7,355 nt of DNA from Candidatus Fermentibacterota bacterium (GTDB lineage: Bacteria; Fermentibacterota; Fermentibacteria; Fermentibacterales; Fermentibacteraceae). The first letter of the stretch is position 1; each line of letters begins with the position of its first letter. Under the pieces are notes generated by a model. That model was not told the DNA's origin and did no database searches. It saw only the letters and a list, made by a program, of their open reading frames with translations. A program made the position numbers and the translations under genes. This document shows, piece by piece, positions 1 through 5,692 of the stretch. Location: the NCBI GenBank assembly GCA_022703195.1, contig JAKLEF010000096.1, positions 1 to 7,355 on the forward strand, given 5' to 3'.

Positions 1-1280
1 TGGCGCAGGCCGTCATGGGCGCATCGATACCGGTGCTCATAGTCCTGCTCGCCAGGCGGCTGGGTTCTGGCCCCTTCCAGGCCGCGCTTTCGGCTCTCAT
101 ATGGGCGTTCTACGCCCCGCCGGTCTTCCTGGAACTGACGGTCCTGCCCGTCACCCTTGCTGCGTTAACAACCACCCTCGTCGTCCTCCTGACGGTTTCC
201 GGCAGGATCGGCACGACCGCGCTGATCGCCGCCGGGGCGGGGTGCGGCGTGCTCGCCGGGATCAGGACTCCTCTGGCGGCGGTCTTCATACCGCTGGCGG
301 CGGCATGTCTGCGGAGCAGGGATCGCAGCCGGGCCGCCAGGGTGGCGGCGGTTTCCGGATCGACGGCCGCCATGCTGCTGGTCCTTCTTCCACTGGCCCT
401 GTACCAGCGTTCGCATTTCGCGGGATTCACGCCGTTCCCGAGCTGCGGAGGGCTCAACCTTGTCCTCGGCCATGCAGACGACGCGACCGGATACGGCCCC
501 CCCGCCCCGTCGGTCGGACTCGTTGAGAGCTCGAGCGAAGACATAGGGCAGGTCGCCATGAGGCTGGCCTTCGAGAGGGGAGGCGTCAGGGACTTCGCGG
601 GAGCCGACTCCTACTGGCTCCACATGGCATTCCGGCTGATCCTGGATGATCCTCTTCAGGAAGTCGAACTGACCCTGCGTAAACTCGGCGGATTCTTCGG
701 GCACGTGCCGTTCGATGTCTACTACGACCTTTCCCGTCTTTCGAGGTTCAATCCCGCCCTGGGCGTGATAGCCATGCCGAGGCTGGTCGTGATCGGCTTC
801 TTCCTGGCGTTCCTGGCGCCGTTCCTGGTCCGGGGCAGGCACAGGACGGCCGCTCTCTTCCCGGCTGCGGCCGCTCTCGGAACGAGCGTGCTGTTCTTCC
901 ACTGCGAGAGGTTCATGCTGCCGGCCCTCCCCGCGATGATGGCGGTCGGGGCGGCCGGTCTGACCGCGCTCTGCCGGACCGGGACCCCTGCCATGCTCCG
1001 GGTTCTCCTCCCGGCCGCCGGGCTCTCGCTTCTGGCGCCCGGATTCCTGCGGCCGGCACCCGTCATCCCCGAGGGGATCTATCTCCAGTCGCTGGCGGTC
1101 AGGGCCTTCAACTCGGGAGACAGGATGCTCGCGTTAACATTCTACGAGCGTGCCGCCCTCGAGTCGCCCCGCGGGACCGTGACCTGGCACGACTCGCATG
1201 CGGCCGCAGCCGCGCTGCTCGAAGCACTCGGGGACGAGGAGCGCGCGATGCAGCACAGGGCCGAGATAGGCGAAAGGTGA
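1..1280 (+). CDS. GT39/ArnT-like membrane glycosyltransferase, C-terminal part (5' partial)
   Basis: Integral-membrane protein resembling the GT39/PMT/ArnT (GT-C) glycosyltransferases, which move a sugar from a polyprenyl-phosphate donor to a lipid, glycan or protein on the periplasmic face. The frame is open to the left edge and the residues before the first Met (AQAV) fit the family's usual Q-containing helix, so the true start and the catalytic Asp of the first loop lie outside the window. Counting from the Met at base 15, hydrophobic segments lie near 2-14, 22-62, 68-98, 108-130, 253-272, 277-320 and 328-345. A soluble loop with a GGLNLVLGHADDATGY stretch (145-160) matches the family's 'GG.NF.iGN...atG' motif, and ERFMLPALP before a late helix matches the usual 'ERYrLP.lP'. 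The last ~60 residues look like a TPR-type helical pair. It has two rare TTA codons (see findings). Family assignment is good; donor and acceptor are unknown. Confidence 0.8.
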   Translation, partial: AQAVMGASIPVLIVLLARRLGSGPFQAALSALIWAFYAPPVFLELTVLPVTLAALTTTLVVLLTVSGRIGTTALIAAGAGCGVLAGIRTPLAAVFIPLAAACLRSRDRSRAARVAAVSGSTAAMLLVLLPLALYQRSHFAGFTPFPSCGGLNLVLGHADDATGYGPPAPSVGLVESSSEDIGQVAMRLAFERGGVRDFAGADSYWLHMAFRLILDDPLQEVELTLRKLGGFFGHVPFDVYYDLSRLSRFNPALGVIAMPRLVVIGFFLAFLAPFLVRGRHRTAALFPAAAALGTSVLFFHCERFMLPALPAMMAVGAAGLTALCRTGTPAMLRVLLPAAGLSLLAPGFLRPAPVIPEGIYLQSLAVRAFNSGDRMLALTFYERAALESPRGTVTWHDSHAAAAALLEALGDEERAMQHRAEIGER

Positions 1281-1323
1281 AGCTGGAGAGCGTGTGTTAA
1301 CGCGGTGATCGATACTCGTGAGG

Positions 1324-1354
1324 AAGGCGCCGGGGGAGGAGCCCCCGGCGCCTT
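1324..1354. terminator. Bidirectional hairpin terminator between convergent genes
   Basis: A perfect 13-bp stem (AAGGCGCCGGGGG at 1324-1336 pairs with 1342-1354) closes a 5-base loop, AGGAG. It lies 43 bases after the stop of the glycosyltransferase and 16 bases past the stop of the convergent TonB-family gene. The T-tract is weak: TTT then CCC on the plus strand, and only TT then CC on the minus strand. As an intrinsic terminator it relies on a very stable stem. The position between convergent genes is the main support. Confidence 0.75.
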
Positions 1355-1370
1355 TCCCGTTCCGGGCTGA

Positions 1371-2024
1371 CTACTCTAGTACGAACTCGTAGATCAGTGC
1401 CGTCCAGACTCCTACCTGCACGCCGTCGTCACGTTCGGCCGGAGCCCAGCGCGAGAGCCTGGCCGAGGCGACCGCGGAGGAGTCCATGCTCTCGAGCCCC
1501 GAGGACTGCATCACCACGACCTCGGCCGGCACCCCGCTGACCGGCACGAAGACCTGCAGGGTCACCCTGCCTTCGACTCCCGCCTGACGGGCCATCTCGG
1601 GGTATTCGGCCACAGGCCTGAACGTGCACCTCGGCGGGACGGAATGCGGCACGAAGGTGCCCGGCTGCGGAATGGCATCGGGGTCGCCGTGCCCTGTCTG
1701 CTCCGTGATGTTGGTCTCGATCGTGCCGACCACCTCGAGGCCCGTGGTGTCGGCCGACATCGAGATGATGAGATCTCCGAGATCGTGCACCTCCTCCTCG
1801 AGCACGGCTCCTATGTCCGGCCTCACCTCTTCCGGAGGCTCGACGTCGGGCACGTCATACTCGACGGGCGCATCGATGCCCTCGATCTCCAGGGTCTCCG
1901 TGCGGACCGCGATCGGTTCCCAGCTCGTGCCCGGCATCAGTTCGAACGCTGCGACAAGGAACGCCAGGGCGAACAGTACACCGACGTCCGCCCGGCTGTC
2001 ATCTCGGTGGGCTACAGCTCTCAT
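1371..2024 (-). CDS. TonB-family energy-transducer-like protein
   Basis: A 217-residue protein. Residues 1-12 are a short cytoplasmic tail and 13-30 a single membrane anchor. Residues 35-133 form a linker, and 134-216 a TonB C-terminal domain (YPEMARQAGVEGRVTLQVFV, then SSG, a D-S-S-A-V helix, a W-A-P turn and a final F-V-L strand). TonB proteins link the proton-motive force, via ExbB/ExbD, to outer-membrane receptors; many family members in other diderms have different or unknown partners. The linker is unusual: by my count 23 Asp/Glu against 2 Arg between residues 36 and 116, instead of the Pro/Lys/Glu repeats of classical TonB. No exbB, exbD or receptor is in the window. The start is well supported by GAGGAGGT (2031-2038) six bases before the ATG. 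It follows the 45-residue membrane-peptide gene by 55 bp on the same strand and probably shares its promoter. Domain call is firm; partner unknown. Confidence 0.85.
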   Translation of the reverse strand: MRAVAHRDDSRADVGVLFALAFLVAAFELMPGTSWEPIAVRTETLEIEGIDAPVEYDVPDVEPPEEVRPDIGAVLEEEVHDLGDLIISMSADTTGLEVVGTIETNITEQTGHGDPDAIPQPGTFVPHSVPPRCTFRPVAEYPEMARQAGVEGRVTLQVFVPVSGVPAEVVVMQSSGLESMDSSAVASARLSRWAPAERDDGVQVGVWTALIYEFVLE

Positions 2025-2079
2025 CTCCGCACCTCCTCGGCCGTTATACGCGGCCCGGGGCGCGGTTATTCCAGGGGCG

Positions 2080-2217
2080 TCAGCTCTTGCGGCGGAGCTT
2101 CAGGAAGAGCGTGACAGCTATGGAGTCGAGGGAAACGAGGATGGCCAGAACCTGCGCGTCGCCGTAGGTGTTGAATCCGAAGGCGAGCCTGAGTACCAGG
2201 AAGACTATCGTGCCCAT
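2080..2217 (-). CDS. 45-residue membrane peptide, unknown function
   Basis: A small gene encoding MGTIVFLVLRLAFGFN, a polar turn (TYGDAQ), then a hydrophobic helix of about 20 residues ending in a basic LKLRRKS tail. This suggests one clear membrane segment (about 20-39), perhaps preceded by a shorter membrane-associated segment, with the basic C-terminus in the cytoplasm by the positive-inside rule. The ATG at 2215-2217 is chosen because GGAGGGGG (2223-2230 on the minus strand) sits five bases upstream. A longer version from a TTG at 2313 would run through the likely promoter and start with an Arg/Pro-rich, non-hydrophobic stretch, so I reject it. The gene precedes the TonB-family gene on the same strand, suggesting an accessory role near that complex. 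I do not recognise a family. That it is a real gene rests on the ribosome-binding site, composition and position. Confidence 0.6.
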   Translation of the reverse strand: MGTIVFLVLRLAFGFNTYGDAQVLAILVSLDSIAVTLFLKLRRKS

Positions 2218-2222
2218 GAACA

Positions 2223-2230
2223 CCCCCTCC
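2223..2230 (-). promoter_or_regulatory. Ribosome-binding site of the 45-residue peptide gene
   Basis: GGAGGGGG on the minus strand, five bases before the ATG at 2217. It decides the short start over the upstream in-frame TTG. Confidence 0.65.
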
Positions 2231-2250
2231 GACAGGCCAGTGACGCGGGG

Positions 2251-2279
2251 AAAATAGCGACGTGCGGGCGCCCGCGCAA
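2251..2279 (-). promoter_or_regulatory. Candidate sigma70-type promoter for the small-peptide/TonB unit
   Basis: On the minus strand TTGCGC (2274-2279) and TATTTT (2251-2256) are separated by exactly 17 bases. Matches to consensus are 3/6 and 4/6. Transcription would start near 2244, leaving a leader of about 27 bases that contains the strong ribosome-binding site. The spacer holds the perfect palindrome GCGGGCGCCCGC (2264-2275), a possible operator. In this GC-rich setting the A/T run at 2251-2256 stands out, but the match is modest. Confidence 0.4.
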
Positions 2280-2306
2280 CTCGACAGTGGTGCGGCCGGG
2301 CCGCCT

Positions 2307-2322
2307 TGCGCAATATTCCGCA
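2307..2322. promoter_or_regulatory. Imperfect palindrome in the divergent control region
   Basis: TGCGCAATATTCCGCA is symmetrical at 14 of 16 positions around an AATATT core, overlapping the perfect 8-bp palindrome TTGCGCAA (2306-2313). It lies about 40 bases before the lipid-transporter permease start and upstream of the candidate minus-strand promoter. Its position would suit an operator or part of the lipid-transporter promoter. I could not find a convincing plus-strand -35/-10 pair around it. Confidence 0.3.
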
Positions 2323-2352
2323 CTCCGGGCCCCACGTATGGAAGGCCCGTCT

Positions 2353-2356
2353 GGAG
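2353..2356 (+). promoter_or_regulatory. Ribosome-binding site that decides the permease start
   Basis: GGAG lies seven bases before the ATG at 2364 but only one base before the in-frame ATG at 2358. Normal spacing therefore favours 2364. Confidence 0.55.
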
Positions 2357-2363
2357 CATGCAG

Positions 2364-3458
2364 ATGACCATTCACCGGATCGAAGGCCTACTGGACGAGG
2401 AAGCCGCCGCGGCAGCCGCGGCCGCCCTGGGATCGCTCCAGCCGGACTCCGGGCCGTTCAGCGTCGATCTCTCCCTATGTACCGGATACGAGTCGGTCGC
2501 ACTCGCCCTCCTGGTCCAGGGCATCGCTGGAGCCGAGGGGCGAGGCGCGCCGGTGGATGTTACAGGTGCATCCGCCGATCTGGCGGACAGGATCGCAGCA
2601 ATTCGATCCTTCACCTCCTCGTATACCGGGCGCCGTCCCCGCAGGGATTTCAGGCAGGGGATCGTCGACATCGGCGGCAAGGTCGAGACCATGCTCGGGA
2701 CCATGAGAGGGCTCGCCACGTTCGCCGCGGCCACGTTCAGGGCCACCCTGAAGATCCGCACAAACCCGCGCATGCTGAGATGGAAGCAGACCCTGTACTA
2801 CATGGAGCAGTCCGGCGTGGAGGCTGTTCCGATCATAGCCACGCTGTGCTGGCTGCTGGGCGTCGTGCTGGGGTTCCAGGCCGGATACCAGCTCAAGAGC
2901 TTCGCAGCCGAGACCTTCATGCCCGACCTCGTCGCATACAGCATGATCTGGGAGATCGGCCCGCTGCTCGCGGCCGTGATGGTTGCGGGGCGCTCCGGTT
3001 CCGCGTTCGCCGCCGAGCTGGGCACCATGAAGGTCCGCCAGGAGACCGACGCCCTCACCGTCATGGGGATGGACATCTGGAGCTATCTCGTCACGCCGAA
3101 GATGCTGGCGCTGATGGTCGTGATGCCCTTCCTCGTCCTGCTGGCCGACTTCTTCGGGCTGCTCGGCGGGCTCCTGATAGGCGGATGGTATCTCGACATG
3201 CCAGCCCATGTCTACATCTCCAGGCTCAATCTGGTGGTCATACCGATGGACATCTGGTGGGGCATGCTGAAGAGCCTGGTCTACGCTGTGATCGTCTCCA
3301 ACGTGGGCTGCTACATGGGCATGAGGGTCAGGGGAGGCGCCGCCGAGGTCGGCAGGGCGACGACCTCCGCCGTCGTGACCAGCATCTTCCTGGTCATAGT
3401 GGCCGATGCCATGATCTCGCTGATCTTCGTGTTCATCAGGCCCACGGTGACGGTATGA
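2364..3458 (+). CDS. mlaE: STAS-MlaE fusion: MCE lipid ABC transporter permease
   Basis: Inner-membrane permease of an MCE/Mla-type phospholipid transporter, 364 residues; E. coli MlaE is about 260. The extra N-terminal ~82 residues resemble a short STAS (MlaB-like) domain: a VDLS strand at 34-37, then YESVALALLV, where Ser44 aligns with the Ser/Thr of the usual 'DSSGL' motif. In E. coli, MlaB is a separate STAS protein bound to MlaF. The MlaE part runs from about 100 to 364: an amphipathic lead-in (RMLRWKQTLYYMEQSG), a helix with IIATLCWLLGVVLGF, the family signature AGRSGSAFAAELGTMKV (208-224) followed by Q226-D229 and ALTVMG, and later helices at about 245-275, 300-318 and 334-357. An alternative start at 2358 adds only Met-Gln. 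Its stop overlaps the next ATG (ATGA), indicating translational coupling to mlaF. The permease call is firm; the STAS call rests on length, position and weak motif similarity. Confidence 0.93.
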   Translation: MTIHRIEGLLDEEAAAAAAAALGSLQPDSGPFSVDLSLCTGYESVALALLVQGIAGAEGRGAPVDVTGASADLADRIAAIRSFTSSYTGRRPRRDFRQGIVDIGGKVETMLGTMRGLATFAAATFRATLKIRTNPRMLRWKQTLYYMEQSGVEAVPIIATLCWLLGVVLGFQAGYQLKSFAAETFMPDLVAYSMIWEIGPLLAAVMVAGRSGSAFAAELGTMKVRQETDALTVMGMDIWSYLVTPKMLALMVVMPFLVLLADFFGLLGGLLIGGWYLDMPAHVYISRLNLVVIPMDIWWGMLKSLVYAVIVSNVGCYMGMRVRGGAAEVGRATTSAVVTSIFLVIVADAMISLIFVFIRPTVTV

Positions 3459-4234
3459 CCAGCGGCGCCCCGCTCATGGAGACGGTCCGGCTCACGGGCG
3501 GATACGACGGCCTGAAGGTTCTCGACGGCGTCTCGATGAAGGTCCTGAAGGGGGAGATCCTGGTGATAGTGGGTCGGAGCGGCTGCGGGAAGAGCACGCT
3601 CATGAACCACCTCCTCGGCCTTGTGAAGCCGTGGGCGGGAGAAGTCCTCTTCGAGGGGATCGACATCTGGAGCGACGAAGCGGTGCTCGCCAGGGCCAGG
3701 AGGAGATGGGGGGTCCTGTTCCAGTCCGGCGCCCTCCTGGGCAGCCTGACCCTGCTGGAGAACGTCATGCTCCCGCTGGAGGAGTTCACTGATCTGTCAC
3801 CGTCCTTCAGGGTCTCGGTGGCGATGGACAAGCTCGGCAAGGTAGGCCTCGAGAAGTTCGCCGACGCCTATCCCCTCGAGGTCTCCGGCGGCATGCAGAA
3901 GCGCGCGGGGCTGGCCCGCGCCATGTCCCTCGATCCCGAGGTGCTCTTCTTCGACGAGCCCTCGGCCGGGCTCGACCCCGTGACTTCCGCCGGGCTGGAC
4001 GACCTCATCCTCAGGATCAACAGGCTGTCTGGCACCACGATGGTGATAGTGACCCACGAACTCCCCAGCATATTTGCCATATCGGACAGGGTCGTTATGC
4101 TAGATTCCTCCGTCCTGGGGGTCGTTGCCGAGGGAACCGCCGAACAGCTCCGGGATTCGAGGGGCGACGACAGGGTGGAGGCTTTTTTCGGGCGGCGCGC
4201 CCCGGGCGCCGACGGGGGTCAGGATGTCTCTTGA
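3455..4234 (+). CDS. mlaF: MlaF-type ATPase of the MCE lipid transporter
   Basis: Cytoplasmic ABC ATPase of 259 residues that powers lipid movement through the MlaE permease. All nucleotide-binding motifs are present in order: Walker A GRSGCGKST (40-48), Q-loop Gln90, signature VSGGM (143-147), Walker B VLFFDE (163-168), D-loop SAGLD (170-174) and H-loop His201. The LFQSGALLGSLTLLENV stretch and VSGGMQKRAGLARA are typical of the MlaF/Ttg2A group rather than other importers. The length matches the family (E. coli MlaF is 269). The ATG shares bases with the permease stop, and no strong ribosome-binding site precedes it, so expression probably depends on coupling. The 3' end overlaps mlaD by 11 bp. 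Another frame stays open far upstream through mlaE, but that part is Arg/Pro/His-rich shadow sequence, so the ATG at 3455 is chosen. Confidence 0.96.
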   Translation: MTSGAPLMETVRLTGGYDGLKVLDGVSMKVLKGEILVIVGRSGCGKSTLMNHLLGLVKPWAGEVLFEGIDIWSDEAVLARARRRWGVLFQSGALLGSLTLLENVMLPLEEFTDLSPSFRVSVAMDKLGKVGLEKFADAYPLEVSGGMQKRAGLARAMSLDPEVLFFDEPSAGLDPVTSAGLDDLILRINRLSGTTMVIVTHELPSIFAISDRVVMLDSSVLGVVAEGTAEQLRDSRGDDRVEAFFGRRAPGADGGQDVS

Positions 4235-5093
4235 GGCCAGCAGATTCAGGCTGGGGCTCTTCTTCACCCTGGGCAGCGTGATGTTCGTCGCCGCCATGAT
4301 CTGGCTGGCGGGCTGGTTCAGCGGTGAGAAGTCCCTGACCTATGCGTGCTATTTCTCGGAATCCGTACAGGGTCTCGAGGACGGCAGCACCGTGAGGTAC
4401 AACGGCGTTCCCGTGGGAGAGGTGAAGAGCATAAACGTCGCCCCGGACGGGCGCCTCGTAGAGGTCGTGATGGAGATCGAGCAGAGCTTCGAGGTCCGCG
4501 ACGACCTCGCGGCCCGGCTGGACATGACGGGCATCACCGGCCTCAGGGTCGTGAACCTGCGGAGGCCGTCCCCGAACGAGGAGGTCCTGAGGGATCTCCC
4601 GTTCGAGTCCAGATACAGGACCATCCCCGTGGTGAAGTCCTCGATGGAGACGCTCGAGCTCGCCCTGTCCAGGGTGATGGAGATCATGTCCGAGGTCGAC
4701 GCCAAGCAGATCTCGGACCTCACCATCGAGCTGTGGTCCAACGCGAATGCCCTTCTCGAGAACGACAGCCTCGACCTCCTGATGGCCCGGCTGAACATCG
4801 CGGTCGCCAGGATCGACACGCTGGCGATGGTTTACACCGATCTCGGGAGGGATCTGGACAGGATCGTGGAGGTTTCCGGAGACGACGTCGCCATGCTGAC
4901 GGGCGACGTGCATTCCATGGCCGTGGAGCTGACCGCCCTGATGGCCGCGATCACCCCGATGCTCGACGGGCTGGACGAGGTGCTCTCCGAGAGCAACCAG
5001 CTCACCGGGCAGCTGAGGCAGCTCGTGGAGAGGATGCGGGACGACCCCGGAGACCTGCTCCTGTCCGAACCGGGAGGTGACACGTGGCCCTGA
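4224..5093 (+). CDS. mlaD: MlaD-type MCE-domain protein
   Basis: A 289-residue periplasmic MCE protein anchored in the inner membrane. A short basic N-terminus leads into one membrane helix (about 9-31), then a single MCE domain (about 37-113) with the diagnostic VQGLEDGSTVRYNGVPVGEV stretch (48-67) and ITGLRVVNLR (104-113). MCE proteins form hexameric rings through which lipids pass between membranes. The remainder (about 139-275) is a long, predominantly helical, heptad-rich tail without further MCE domains. E. coli MlaD has only about 183 residues, so this tail is an extra ~100 residues that could assemble into a helical tube. The ATG at 4224 is preferred because it directly precedes the membrane anchor and overlaps mlaF by 11 bp; purine-rich GGGGGTCAGG precedes it. 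The upstream in-frame region lies inside mlaF and is not hydrophobic. Confidence 0.93.
   Translation: MSLEASRFRLGLFFTLGSVMFVAAMIWLAGWFSGEKSLTYACYFSESVQGLEDGSTVRYNGVPVGEVKSINVAPDGRLVEVVMEIEQSFEVRDDLAARLDMTGITGLRVVNLRRPSPNEEVLRDLPFESRYRTIPVVKSSMETLELALSRVMEIMSEVDAKQISDLTIELWSNANALLENDSLDLLMARLNIAVARIDTLAMVYTDLGRDLDRIVEVSGDDVAMLTGDVHSMAVELTALMAAITPMLDGLDEVLSESNQLTGQLRQLVERMRDDPGDLLLSEPGGDTWP
5071..5080 (+). promoter_or_regulatory. Ribosome-binding site for the GTG-started lipoprotein gene
   Basis: GGGAGGTGA (5072-5080) lies inside the 3' end of mlaD, three bases before the GTG at 5084. It supports the GTG start, which is also the only choice giving an intact signal peptide. Confidence 0.6.
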
Positions 5094-5692
5094 GGAGGAT
5101 CCTGGCCGCCGCGGCCCTGCTGCCGCTCTGTTCGTGCATCACCATAAGACTCGCCGGCGGCTCGTCTGATCACACCGTCTACCGGCTGTCGTGCCCCGTG
5201 CCCGCCGAGGCCCCCTCGACCGGCTGCGACATACGGGTGAGGGACTTCTCGTGCGCGTCGGAGTACGACCGCACCGGGATGGTCCTGGTCGACAGCAGCG
5301 GCGTCGTGACGAGGACCTCCGGGAACCGCTGGGCATCCTCGCCGTCGGTCGCCCTTTCTGACCTGATCACCAGGGACCTGGTGGCCGAGGGATCCTTCAC
5401 CGCGGTCCTCCGCAGGAGCGTGATGGATGGCACCGGCGTGATTCTCGAGGGCGGCGTGAGGGAGTTCGGGGCGAGGCAGTCGGGCGGCGTCTGGCTCGCA
5501 GTCATCGACACCGACCTGACCCTCTTCGACGCGGTGAGCGGAAGTGTCATCGACCAGATACGGATCGAGCTGTCCTCGCCCATGTCCTCCACCGGTTTCC
5601 CCGAACTGGCCCGGGCCATGTCCACCCTGGCCGCGCAGTGGTCGGCAGAGGCCAGGGGATTCGTTCATTCGGCGATCGGCGGTGCGCGATGA
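5084..5692 (+). CDS. ABC-type transport auxiliary lipoprotein (PqiC-like)
   Basis: A 202-residue predicted lipoprotein. Residues 1-17 form a signal peptide (MALRRILAAAALLPL then C-S) with a lipobox LCSC, so Cys18 is the likely lipidated residue. The rest fits the ABC-type transport auxiliary lipoprotein family (Pfam ABC_trans_aux, the PqiC group): an early Y-R-L strand (33-35), then EYDRTGMVLVDSSG, the NRWASSP stretch (81-87) matching the family's 'rWa.pP', and an amphipathic DLITRDLVAEGSFTAVL helix. PqiC-type lipoproteins sit on the periplasmic face of the outer membrane and dock MCE tunnels. Here the gene takes the place that the soluble lipid shuttle mlaC has in the classical mla operon, suggesting a direct bridge rather than a shuttle (inference). 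It starts with GTG, overlaps mlaD by 10 bp, and its stop overlaps the next gene. Extra Cys at 16, 37, 48 and 57 are unusual. Confidence 0.85.
   Translation: MALRRILAAAALLPLCSCITIRLAGGSSDHTVYRLSCPVPAEAPSTGCDIRVRDFSCASEYDRTGMVLVDSSGVVTRTSGNRWASSPSVALSDLITRDLVAEGSFTAVLRRSVMDGTGVILEGGVREFGARQSGGVWLAVIDTDLTLFDAVSGSVIDQIRIELSSPMSSTGFPELARAMSTLAAQWSAEARGFVHSAIGGAR

Noticed and set aside
165..902. Minus-strand open frame of 245 codons opposite the glycosyltransferase
   Set aside because: Charged, Arg/Glu/Gly-rich shadow with no start signal; the plus frame encodes clear membrane helices.
2043..2048. TATAAC on the minus strand as a -10 box for the TonB-family gene alone
   Set aside because: No acceptable -35 at 16-18 bases, and transcription from it would begin inside or after the Shine-Dalgarno sequence.
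2262..2363. Upstream GTG start extending the permease by 34 residues
   Set aside because: The extension runs through the divergent control region, has no ribosome-binding site at proper distance, and adds Pro/Arg/Gly-rich sequence unlike the STAS domain.
1624..2367. Plus-strand open frame (247 codons) across the TonB-family gene and divergent region
   Set aside because: Ser/Arg/Pro-rich shadow; it would cross the promoter region and the minus-strand frame has the TonB domain and good ribosome-binding site.
2306..3454. MlaF frame staying open for 1149 bases upstream of its ATG, suggesting a 642-residue fusion
   Set aside because: That stretch lies out of frame inside mlaE and is Arg/Pro/His-rich. 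The permease frame carries the conserved signature, and ATG 3455 begins a normal-length ATPase.
4095..4913. Minus-strand open frame of 272 codons opposite mlaD
   Set aside because: Shadow of mlaD; biased His/Asp/Gly/Pro composition and no recognisable domain.
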